A DNA stretch of 8,125 bases from JBPCOI01 sp051000395 (GTDB taxonomy: Bacteria; Actinomycetota; Actinomycetes; Mycobacteriales; Jatrophihabitantaceae): contig JBPCOI010000019.1 in NCBI GenBank assembly GCA_051000395.1, forward strand, positions 1 through 8,125. Direction: 5' to 3'. Made by a program: the position numbers and the translations under genes. The stretch's first letter is position 1. Every line of letters starts with the position of its first letter. Shown piece after piece: positions 1 to 4,895 of the stretch. The notes beneath the pieces are model-generated. The model ran no database searches, was not told the DNA's origin, and saw only the letters and a list, made by a program, of their open reading frames with translations.

Positions 1-541
1 GTTGCTTCCTGGTCGCGACCACCTGCCCATCGGTGGCGCTGCCCCACATCCACCAGGGCAGTCTTCCGGTTCCCTCATGCGGGCCGAGGACCAACCCGGC
101 CCGCGCCAGCAGCGCGTCGGGGAACGCGGCCAGAACGGCGAGCTCAGCGCCACGCTTGAGAGCCGGGTACTCCCCCTCCTCTGCGGTGGCATCACCCTGG
201 ACGAGCGGTGAACTCTCGTCACGGTGGGTGCCCCAGGCGTAGACCGAAGCGCTGGAGACGTAGCCGTAGGCGCCCACCCGCCCGGAGAGCAGTTCAGCGG
301 CGTCACCAGCCACGCGCGGTGCCCCGGACCAGGTGTCCACGACCGCGTCCCAGCTCTGGTCGCTCAGAGCGGCGGCCAGATTCTCCGCGCACGTCCGGTC
401 AGCGCGCAGAACTGTCACATCTGCCGGTGGGGCACCAGTGACGCCCCGGTGCAGCGCGGTGATGTCCCATCCGCGGGCCAGAGCTTCCTCGATCACCGCA
501 CGCCCGACAAAGCGCGTCCCGCCCAGCACCAACAGCTTCAT
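1..541 (-). CDS. NAD-dependent epimerase/dehydratase family protein (partial, C-terminus outside window)
   Basis: Only the first 180 residues are present; reading is open to base 1 on the minus strand from the ATG at 539-541. The N-terminus is a Rossmann dinucleotide-binding strand with GGTRFVG at residues 7-13, the variant glycine motif of atypical/extended short-chain dehydrogenases. A serine pair (S96-S97, in YGYVSSASVYAWG) and YPALK at 125-129 fit the Ser and Tyr-x-x-x-Lys catalytic residues. R147-AGLVLGP fits the segment that follows in NAD-dependent epimerases. The family acts on nucleotide sugars or reduces small carbonyl substrates in the cytoplasm; the substrate-binding C-terminal half is missing, so no substrate is proposed. 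An AGGG (550-553, minus strand) lies 8 bases before the ATG as a modest ribosome-binding site. The gene is divergent from the toxin-antitoxin pair. Family confidence is high, function low. Confidence 0.85.
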   Translation of the reverse strand, partial: MKLLVLGGTRFVGRAVIEEALARGWDITALHRGVTGAPPADVTVLRADRTCAENLAAALSDQSWDAVVDTWSGAPRVAGDAAELLSGRVGAYGYVSSASVYAWGTHRDESSPLVQGDATAEEGEYPALKRGAELAVLAAFPDALLARAGLVLGPHEGTGRLPWWMWGSATDGQVVATRKQ

Positions 542-663
542 ACCCCTGACCCTGCCCCGCTCCTGCCAGCCCCGACAGGGCAGTTCTCGATCAGCGAACG
601 CGGACGAGTCCCCTTCGAGCACGATCCCTTGTCCCGCCGGCCGATCGACTACCGGTGAGCGGG

Positions 664-693
664 ACGCGCGATTAGCGAAGTAGCGCGTATAGT
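664..693 (+). promoter_or_regulatory. Putative promoter and operator of the toxin-antitoxin operon
   Basis: A TATAGT hexamer (688-693) fits an actinobacterial -10 element. It lies 7 bases before the ATG at 701, with no Shine-Dalgarno sequence between, so transcription would start at or next to the A of ATG (leaderless mRNA). No good -35 is seen. A perfect 6-base inverted repeat, ACGCGC (664-669) and GCGCGT (683-688), with 13 bases between arms, runs up to and touches the -10. A direct repeat TAGCG (673-677 and 681-685) lies within it. Type II antitoxins usually repress their own operon at such palindromes, so this is a plausible operator; that part is inference. Confidence 0.4.
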
Positions 694-700
694 CATCTTC

Positions 701-988
701 ATGACGCTACAAGGCGAAACGCTGAAGGCTGAGGTCGGCGTCCGTGAGTTGCATGACCAGCTGAGCCGTTACCTACGACATGTCGGTTCTGGCGGCGACG
801 TCGTGGTCACGATGCGCGGCCGCCGGGTCGCGCGGCTATCGACGGTGCAAGACGCTGACCCGCTCTCGGATCTGCGTGCCCGCGGCCTGGTTCGTGATCC
901 ACAACGGCCCCGGCGGCGCGCGAGCGGTCGCGAGCTGCTGACGGCGGACGGCTCTGTCTCCGACCTCGTCAGCGAGCAGCGGCGCTGA
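701..988 (+). CDS. Type II antitoxin, Phd/YefM (VapB-like) family
   Basis: A 95-residue protein of usual antitoxin length. Residues ~11-50 (EVGVRELHDQLSRYLRHV, then VVVTMRGRRVARL) are the typical Phd/YefM N-terminal fold: a short strand, a helix with RELHDQLSRYL, a turn with GGD, and strands ending in RRVARL. This half dimerises and binds operator DNA. The C-terminal part (from ~52) is rich in Arg and polar residues and ends in DLVSEQRR, as expected for the flexible segment that wraps the toxin and blocks its active site. It should neutralise the PIN toxin encoded directly downstream with a four-base overlap, and with it repress the operon. The ATG at 701 has no ribosome-binding site but is preceded by a well-placed -10, so leaderless translation is likely. 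VapB is a functional label, not a proven orthology. Confidence 0.88.
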   Translation: MTLQGETLKAEVGVRELHDQLSRYLRHVGSGGDVVVTMRGRRVARLSTVQDADPLSDLRARGLVRDPQRPRRRASGRELLTADGSVSDLVSEQRR

Positions 989-1416
989 TCGTCTACCTCG
1001 ACACCTCAGCGCTGGTCAAGCTGGTATTCGACGAACCGGGATCCGAGCTTGCCGCAGAGCTATGGGATCGCGCCGAATCGGTCGTAGCGAGCCAGCTGAT
1101 CTACCCCGAGGCGCGAGCAGCTGCGGCTGTCGCCCATCGCGGACGGCGGATCACTCCGGCGACGCTGCGACGCGCAGTCGAGAGGATCGACGAGCTTTGC
1201 ACCGAGATGGACTTGATCGGTCTCGATCCGGACCTTGCGCACACTGCCGGAGATCTGGCCGAAGCCCATGGCCTACGCGGGTACGACGCCGTGCACCTGG
1301 CCACAGCACTGAGCATCGAAGGCGACTCGATGCTGCTCGCTACCTGGGATGGCGACCTGGCACGCGCTGCTGTTGCCGCAGGCTGCAGCGTTACACCGCC
1401 GCCGGCACATCGGTGA
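985..1416 (+). CDS. PIN-domain ribonuclease toxin (VapC-like), CTG start
   Basis: This frame gives 143 residues if read from the CTG at 985-987, which overlaps the antitoxin stop (CTGA). It begins (M)IVYLDTSALVKL, the classic PIN N-terminus, so no N-terminal part seems missing. The four acidic metal-binding positions are all visible: D6 (LDTSAL), E42 (IYPEARAA), D101 (GYDAVHLATAL) and D122 or D124 (ATWDGDLARAA). VapC toxins are Mg2+-dependent endoribonucleases that cut tRNA or rRNA and stop growth unless bound by their antitoxin. No ATG or GTG occurs in frame near the natural N-terminus; the first ATG (residue 75) would delete the first two acidic positions and cannot be the true start. Low initiation at CTG with translational coupling would keep toxin below antitoxin. 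Active-site integrity suggests a working toxin; the RNA target cannot be predicted. Confidence 0.87.
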   Translation: MIVYLDTSALVKLVFDEPGSELAAELWDRAESVVASQLIYPEARAAAAVAHRGRRITPATLRRAVERIDELCTEMDLIGLDPDLAHTAGDLAEAHGLRGYDAVHLATALSIEGDSMLLATWDGDLARAAVAAGCSVTPPPAHR

Positions 1417-1628
1417 CATCGTTCCCGTCAGGTCGCAAGACGCGGATGCACAACCGGGACACCGCCCACAAGCCAACAGACGGCCGGACCGTTCCAGCGG
1501 GATCCATTCTCCGACCTTGTCGTTCGAGCTCGTGCTGATGACGCAGATTCGTGCATGGCGCTGCTGCGGAGCCGCTGCGAAACTGACCTGGTGGGTACTG
1601 CCGCGACTGTCGGCACCACGTGGTGCGT

Positions 1629-1943
1629 GACTGCTGGCGTCGAGGACGCCAGCCACGAATGGAGTCGCCAACAGCGCGTGCGCGCTGGTCACCGAGCAGG
1701 AGTTGACCTCGTTGGCCATCGGCGACCCCGCGGCGATGGTCCAGCACCGCGCCGGCCATCGCTCTTGACGATCGGGGTGCCGGCGAGCTGTACCGCCGCG
1801 GCTGCAACTCGGTCAAGTCAGGCAGGTCGGAGGCCGATGCGGCGCTGCTGCTGCTCGCTCGCTTGCGGGAACAGGCGCTCCGCCGCCCTCTCAGCGAGGC
1901 AGTGGCGAGATTGACGGGCTCGTCACTGCCACCAGCTGCCTGA
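1629..1943 (+). pseudogene. Possible frameshifted gene remnant, unknown family
   Basis: One frame runs after a TGA at 1626-1628 and contains ACALVTEQELTSLAIGDP and AAMVQHRAGHRS before TGA at 1766-1768. A second frame, shifted by +1, is open across that stop and reads ALDDRGAGELYRRGCNSVK, then SEADAALLLLARLREQAL, ending at TGA 1941-1943. Both pieces have a balanced composition and helix-like patterns, and the second has the Ala/Leu/Arg amphipathic pattern common in actinobacterial proteins. A single frameshift near 1760 would give a continuous ~100-residue protein. No start codon with a ribosome-binding site is evident and I recognise no family. It may be the C-terminal remnant of a disrupted gene or chance open frame in GC-rich DNA. 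Confidence 0.25.
1633..1653. other. Perfect 9-base hairpin
   Basis: GCTGGCGTC (1633-1641) and GACGCCAGC (1645-1653) are exact reverse complements around a 3-base GAG loop. There is no T-run on either side, so it is not a standard intrinsic terminator, although actinobacterial terminators often lack the U-tract. It lies ~215 bases downstream of the toxin stop and could end that transcript. It could also be chance in GC-rich sequence. Confidence 0.35.
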
Positions 1944-2055
1944 GGAATCCGTGATCAAGAGTTGCCCTCATGTTGTCGACACCGACACCGACGCCGCAGA
2001 CTGCACGCTCACCGGCCCGGCCGTGGTCTGGCGGCAGGTAACCGATACGCGACCT

Positions 2056-2145
2056 TCACCGGACGCGTGCCCGACGCGGCATGGTCGGACGCTTCGCGGC
2101 GACAGCGCGGCCGAACTCGCTGATGAAGCCGGTCAGGTCGAAGAG
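2056..2145 (-). pseudogene. Short GC3-rich open stretch past the acetyltransferase stop
   Basis: On the minus strand, in a frame different from the acetyltransferase, the sequence reads DLTGFISEFGRAVAAKRP then TMPRRARVR and stops at 2056-2058. Nearly all codons over this run end in G or C (about 24 of 27 by hand count), like true genes of this genome. It has no start of its own and overlaps the 3' end of the acetyltransferase. A -1 shift near 2150-2165 would give that protein a longer C-terminus. It could be a trace of an ancestral longer gene, a fused fragment or coincidence. Confidence 0.2.
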
Positions 2146-2669
2146 GTCTGCTCCGACCGCAAGATCCCCATGCGCACGATGTCCTCGTACGCGCCTCGGA
2201 CCCACGCGTGCTGGCGCTGCCGTCCCTCGATCACGAAGCCCGCCTTCTCGTACGCGCGGATCGCGGGGACGTTCGATGAGATCGCCTGGAGGTGAATCCG
2301 GCGGAGGTTATGACGGACGAATCCGAACTCAACGAGTTGGATGATCGCGGCCGTCCCGATGCCGCGGCCTCGGGCGTCCGGTACCAAATTGATCCCCGCC
2401 TCGGCGTGGCGGGCGAGGAAGTCGAAGTCGAACAGCGATGCGCCGCCAACCGCCGCACCATCGACGTCGATCACAAGAGACACGGGGTCTCCAGGGGCGT
2501 CGCTTTCGGCGGTGCGGGCGAGCCGAGCTTCGAAGCGATCCCTCGTCAACGGGCGCGGCGCCTGCGGACTGCGCTCTTCCCAGGTGTCCAGGTCAGCGGC
2601 GATCTCGAACAGGAGATCACGGTCGTCGTCGACGCGCGGTCGCAGCGACACGGTAGGCATCTCGGACAC
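2133..2669 (-). CDS. GNAT-family N-acetyltransferase (RimJ/RimL type)
   Basis: A 178-residue protein with the whole GNAT domain. The N-terminus PTVSLRPRVDDDRDLLFEIAAD fits the first strand and helix of RimJ/RimL-like enzymes. Motif A with the acetyl-CoA pyrophosphate loop is at R100-G105 (RGRGIG, in VPDARGRGIGTAA), followed by LVEFGF and NLRRIHLQ. Motif B is at N133-F145 (NVPAIRAYEKAGF), and the end HAWVRGAYEDIVRMGIL matches the closing strand. Such enzymes transfer acetyl from acetyl-CoA to an amino group of a protein N-terminus, small molecule or antibiotic; the acceptor cannot be read from the sequence. The start chosen is GTG at 2667-2669: a TAGTGT -10-like hexamer lies 7 bases upstream, which suggests leaderless initiation. 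The ATG three codons later (2658-2660) is an alternative. The neighbours share no obvious pathway, so it is probably a single-gene unit. Confidence 0.88.
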   Translation of the reverse strand: MSEMPTVSLRPRVDDDRDLLFEIAADLDTWEERSPQAPRPLTRDRFEARLARTAESDAPGDPVSLVIDVDGAAVGGASLFDFDFLARHAEAGINLVPDARGRGIGTAAIIQLVEFGFVRHNLRRIHLQAISSNVPAIRAYEKAGFVIEGRQRQHAWVRGAYEDIVRMGILRSEQTSST

Positions 2670-2676
2670 AGCGAGG

Positions 2677-2682
2677 ACACTA
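2677..2682 (-). promoter_or_regulatory. Putative -10 element of the acetyltransferase gene
   Basis: On the minus strand TAGTGT matches the TAnnnT pattern and ends 7 bases before the GTG at 2669. No Shine-Dalgarno sequence lies between. The spacing is the same as that between the -10 and the ATG of the antitoxin gene, which supports leaderless starts for both. No convincing -35 is visible. Confidence 0.3.
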
Positions 2683-2889
2683 CTTCGGCCTCTGCAATCA
2701 GCACGCCGGGCTTGATCCGACCGGACGCCAGACCATCCCGGCCGGCGCAGGCTCGGCTGCGTGCGCGCTCATCCGCAATATGCTGCATTCCTGGAGCAGA
2801 GGATCACCGGCTGTGTTCGCAAGGGGACCCGCTTACGAGCTCGGTTTACTGCCCGCGAGGCCCCGCTCGTCAGCCCAGCGGCTCGTTGA

Positions 2890-2906
2890 CTGCGGAATCA
2901 CCGCAG
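2890..2906. other. Small hairpin around the monooxygenase stop codon
   Basis: CTGCGG (2890-2895) and CCGCAG (2901-2906) pair perfectly around a five-base loop that contains the monooxygenase stop (2898-2900 on the minus strand). The stem is only 6 base pairs and no T-run follows on the minus strand. It may slow or end transcription weakly. The remaining 2670-2889 holds no gene I can support. Confidence 0.2.
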
Positions 2907-4385
2907 CACCGGTTCCTGCACCTGCCTGACGCGGCTGAACTGGAGGACGCCGTCCTCGAGCTTGCTGTAGCGCAGCATCGGCGCGTCGCGCAGGTAGTCG
3001 TTGAGCACCTTGAACGGCTGCCGCGTGCCCTGGCGGGGCAGGCGGGCGTCACCGCGGGTCACGTACCCGGACTTGAGGCTCGCCAGCACCGAATCCGCGG
3101 CGCGAGCATCGTCGGCGGCGCGCGCCACCACCTCGCGGTAGCCGTTCGCGTCGAGGTGCTTGATCAGGCGGCAGACGTACTCGCAGGCGATGTCCGCCTT
3201 CAGCGTCCATGACGCGTTGGTGTAGCCGAACACCATCGCCGCGTTCGGCACGCCCTCCACCAGCACGCCCTTGTACGTCACCAGGCGGTTGAGCTCAACA
3301 GGCGTGCCGTCGACGATCAGTTCGGCGCCCCCGAGCATCTGGACGTCCAAGCCGGTCGCCGTGACGATCACGTCAGCAGGTAGTTGTTCGCCCGAGGCGA
3401 GCTGGATGCCGTTCTCGGTGAAGGTCTCGATCCGGTCGGTGACGATCGAGGCCTGTCCGGCGCGGATGACGCGGAACAGGTCGCCGTCCGGGACGATGCA
3501 CAGCCGCTGGTCCCACGGGTCGTACCTCGGGACGGAGTTCCGCAGTTTGTCGTCCGCCCCCCGCTTGCGGTCTCCCCCGCCGAGCACCAGCCGCCGCACG
3601 AGCTGCGGCTTGGCCTGCGCGAGCGCGTAGATCAGCCGCTGCAGCACGATGTTGCGACCCCGCGAGATGCGGTAGACGACGCTGTCGGGCAGCACGCGAC
3701 GCATCTGCGCGGCGATGGCGTCCTCCCCCGGCAACGACAGGATGTAGGTCGGCGAGCGCTGCAGCATGGTGACGTGCGCGGCATCGCCGGCCATCGCCGG
3801 AACCAGGGTGACCGCCGTGGCGCCGCTGCCGATCACCACGACCCGCTTGCCGCGGTAGTCCAGTGCCGCCGGCCAGTGTTGGGGATGCGCGAGTTCCCCG
3901 CCGAAACGTTCCTCGCCGGGGAACTGCGGGCGGTACCCGGCGTCGTAGCTGTAATAACCGGTGGCGCCGATCAGGAACGAGCAGGTGTAGCGCTCGGTCG
4001 TGCCGGTGGCTTCGTCCAAGGCCTCGACGCTCCAGCGGGCGTCCTCGCTCGACCACTGAGCGCGCACCATCCGGCGACCGAAGCGGATGTGCTCAGGAAC
4101 GCGGTACTCGGCGGCGGTCGCCTGGACGTAGCGGCGGATGGACGGACCGTCCGCGAGCACCCGCGTGTCGTTCCACGGCCGGAAGTTGTAGCCGAAGGTG
4201 AACATGTCGGAGTCCGAGCGGACCCCGGGATAGCGGAACAGGTCCCACGTGCCGCCGATCGAGGCGCGTCGTTCCAGGATCGCGTACGTCTTGCCGGGGC
4301 ACTCGCGCGTGAGGTGGCAGGCGGCGCCCACCCCCGAGATTCCCGCACCCACGATGAGAACGTCCACGTGCTCGCCTGCCACCAC
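2898..4385 (-). CDS. Flavin-dependent Baeyer-Villiger monooxygenase, MymA/EthA type
   Basis: A 495-residue protein (494 if the second GTG is used). It has the FAD-binding GAGISG at 13-18, GGTWD at 44-48 followed by RYPGVRSDSDMFTFGY, the complete Baeyer-Villiger fingerprint FxGxxxHxxxWP at 161-172 (FGGELAHPQHWP), the NADPH-binding GSGATA at 186-191 with LQRSPTY at 208-214, TATGL at 342-346, and GYTNASWTLK at 387-396. From memory, length and motif wording are closest to M. tuberculosis MymA (495 residues) and then EthA. The family uses FAD, NADPH and O2 to insert oxygen next to a ketone, giving esters or lactones, or to oxidise sulfur; EthA and MymA activate thioamide drugs. Start: GGAGGT (4387-4392, minus strand) is only 1 base from the first GTG and 4 from the second (4380-4382), so the second is preferred. 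No EthR-like regulator adjoins it; the divergent neighbour is a thioesterase. Confidence 0.92.
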   Translation of the reverse strand: MVAGEHVDVLIVGAGISGVGAACHLTRECPGKTYAILERRASIGGTWDLFRYPGVRSDSDMFTFGYNFRPWNDTRVLADGPSIRRYVQATAAEYRVPEHIRFGRRMVRAQWSSEDARWSVEALDEATGTTERYTCSFLIGATGYYSYDAGYRPQFPGEERFGGELAHPQHWPAALDYRGKRVVVIGSGATAVTLVPAMAGDAAHVTMLQRSPTYILSLPGEDAIAAQMRRVLPDSVVYRISRGRNIVLQRLIYALAQAKPQLVRRLVLGGGDRKRGADDKLRNSVPRYDPWDQRLCIVPDGDLFRVIRAGQASIVTDRIETFTENGIQLASGEQLPADVIVTATGLDVQMLGGAELIVDGTPVELNRLVTYKGVLVEGVPNAAMVFGYTNASWTLKADIACEYVCRLIKHLDANGYREVVARAADDARAADSVLASLKSGYVTRGDARLPRQGTRQPFKVLNDYLRDAPMLRYSKLEDGVLQFSRVRQVQEPVLR

Positions 4386-4501
4386 GACCTCCGTCGCACC
4401 GTGTGACTGTTACCCATCGGCACACTAACCCACGGGCGCTCTGCGCGGCGCGCGGACAGCTCGCATAGGGTCGCGTCGACAACGAGAGAAGGCAGCGACG
4501 T
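4386..4501. promoter_or_regulatory. Divergent promoter region of monooxygenase and thioesterase
   Basis: These 116 bases hold both 5' ends. For the plus strand a CATAGGGT stretch gives a TAnnnT -10-like hexamer at 4466-4471, and AGAAGG (4487-4492) lies 9 bases before the thioesterase ATG. For the minus strand the ribosome-binding GGAGGT is at 4387-4392. A short imperfect inverted pair, GTGTG (4401-4405) and CACAC (4421-4425), could be part of an operator but is too short to be sure. No clear -35 was found on either strand. Confidence 0.45.
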
Positions 4502-4885
4502 ATGCACGAATCCGCGACGGCCGGTTTCGCCGACGAGATCGGGTTCCGGCTCACCGAGGCGGGCCCGGATCGGGTGGTCCTGGAGTGGGACGTGGCCCCG
4601 CTGCACCACCAGCCCTACGGCATCGTGCACGGCGGCGTGTACTGCACCGCGGTGGAGACCGCGGCCAGCGTGGGCGCCGCGACGTGGTTCGGTGATCGCG
4701 GCAAGGTCGTCGGCGTGGCCAACAGCACGGACTTCCTGCGCGCCGTCGGTGACGGGCACCTCACGGCCGTCGCGACACCGCTGCACCGCGGCCGCAGTCA
4801 GCAGCTGTGGCTGGTGCAGATCACCGACGAGCACGACCGGCTGCTCGCTCGCGGTCAGGTGCGGCTGCAGAACCTCACCGTTTGA
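4502..4885 (+). CDS. Hotdog-fold acyl-CoA thioesterase (PaaI/YdiI type)
   Basis: A 127-residue single-domain hotdog protein of normal family length. The signature is HHQPYGIVHGGVYCTAVETAAS at 35-56, with H43-G44-G45 and the catalytic acid E52 on the central helix. GVANSTDFLRAV (71-82) and GRSQQLWLVQITDE (97-110) match the following strands of the PaaI/YdiI/4-hydroxybenzoyl-CoA thioesterase group. These are cytoplasmic enzymes that cleave acyl- or aryl-CoA thioesters, usually as tetramers; the thioester substrate here is unknown. ATG at 4502 is preceded by AGAAGG at 9 bases. It is transcribed away from the monooxygenase and towards the GH65 gene, and its stop is joined by a hairpin to the GH65 stop. 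Sharing a promoter region with the monooxygenase suggests, without proof, a common lipid or aromatic acid pathway. Confidence 0.9.
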   Translation: MHESATAGFADEIGFRLTEAGPDRVVLEWDVAPLHHQPYGIVHGGVYCTAVETAASVGAATWFGDRGKVVGVANSTDFLRAVGDGHLTAVATPLHRGRSQQLWLVQITDEHDRLLARGQVRLQNLTV

Positions 4886-4895
4886 GCGCTGCTCA
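4883..4895. terminator. Bidirectional hairpin joining two convergent stop codons
   Basis: TGAGC (4883-4887) and GCTCA (4891-4895) pair around a GCT loop. The outer bases are the thioesterase stop TGA (4883-4885) on one strand and the GH65 stop TGA (4893-4895) on the other, so the whole gap between the two genes is inside this hairpin. With a 5-base-pair stem and no T-run it is a weak terminator candidate serving both directions. Confidence 0.3.

Larger units (their letters stand above)
1417..2132. other. Gene-poor stretch with coding-like fragments, probably decayed
   Basis: Between the toxin and the acetyltransferase there are 716 bases without an open frame that looks like a complete protein. 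Several overlapping frames of 60-150 codons are present on both strands, but they are typical random frames of GC-rich DNA: low complexity, Arg/Ser/Ala/Cys-rich, no recognisable domain, no ribosome-binding site. Two stretches inside look more like real coding sequence and are listed separately (plus strand ~1629-1943, minus strand ~2056-2145). A GACACC-GACACC-GACGCC triplet lies at 1978-1995. No terminal inverted repeats, target-site duplications or transposase motifs were found by eye. Confidence 0.5.

Noticed and set aside
1207..1416. Start of the PIN toxin at ATG 1207
   Set aside because: It would remove the first half of the domain, including D6 and E42, although the upstream frame encodes them intact.
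1273..1816. Minus-strand open frames opposite the toxin end and the decayed region
   Set aside because: Ser/Arg/Cys-rich sequence with no motif and no start context; they partly overlap the real toxin gene.
1978..1995. Tandem GACACC-type repeat
   Set aside because: Only three short, imperfect units; common by chance in GC-rich DNA and not a CRISPR or iteron array.
1951..2295. Plus-strand frame starting at GTG 1951
   Set aside because: It runs into the antisense of the acetyltransferase, has no ribosome-binding site and no recognisable domain.
2292..3212. Plus-strand open frame of 306 codons across the acetyltransferase, the gap and the monooxygenase 3' end
   Set aside because: It crosses two real minus-strand genes, shows no domain and its composition is that of an antisense frame.
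3384..4406. Plus-strand open frame of 340 codons opposite the monooxygenase
   Set aside because: Antisense shadow of a well-supported monooxygenase gene, with Arg/Val/Ala-rich sequence and no motif.
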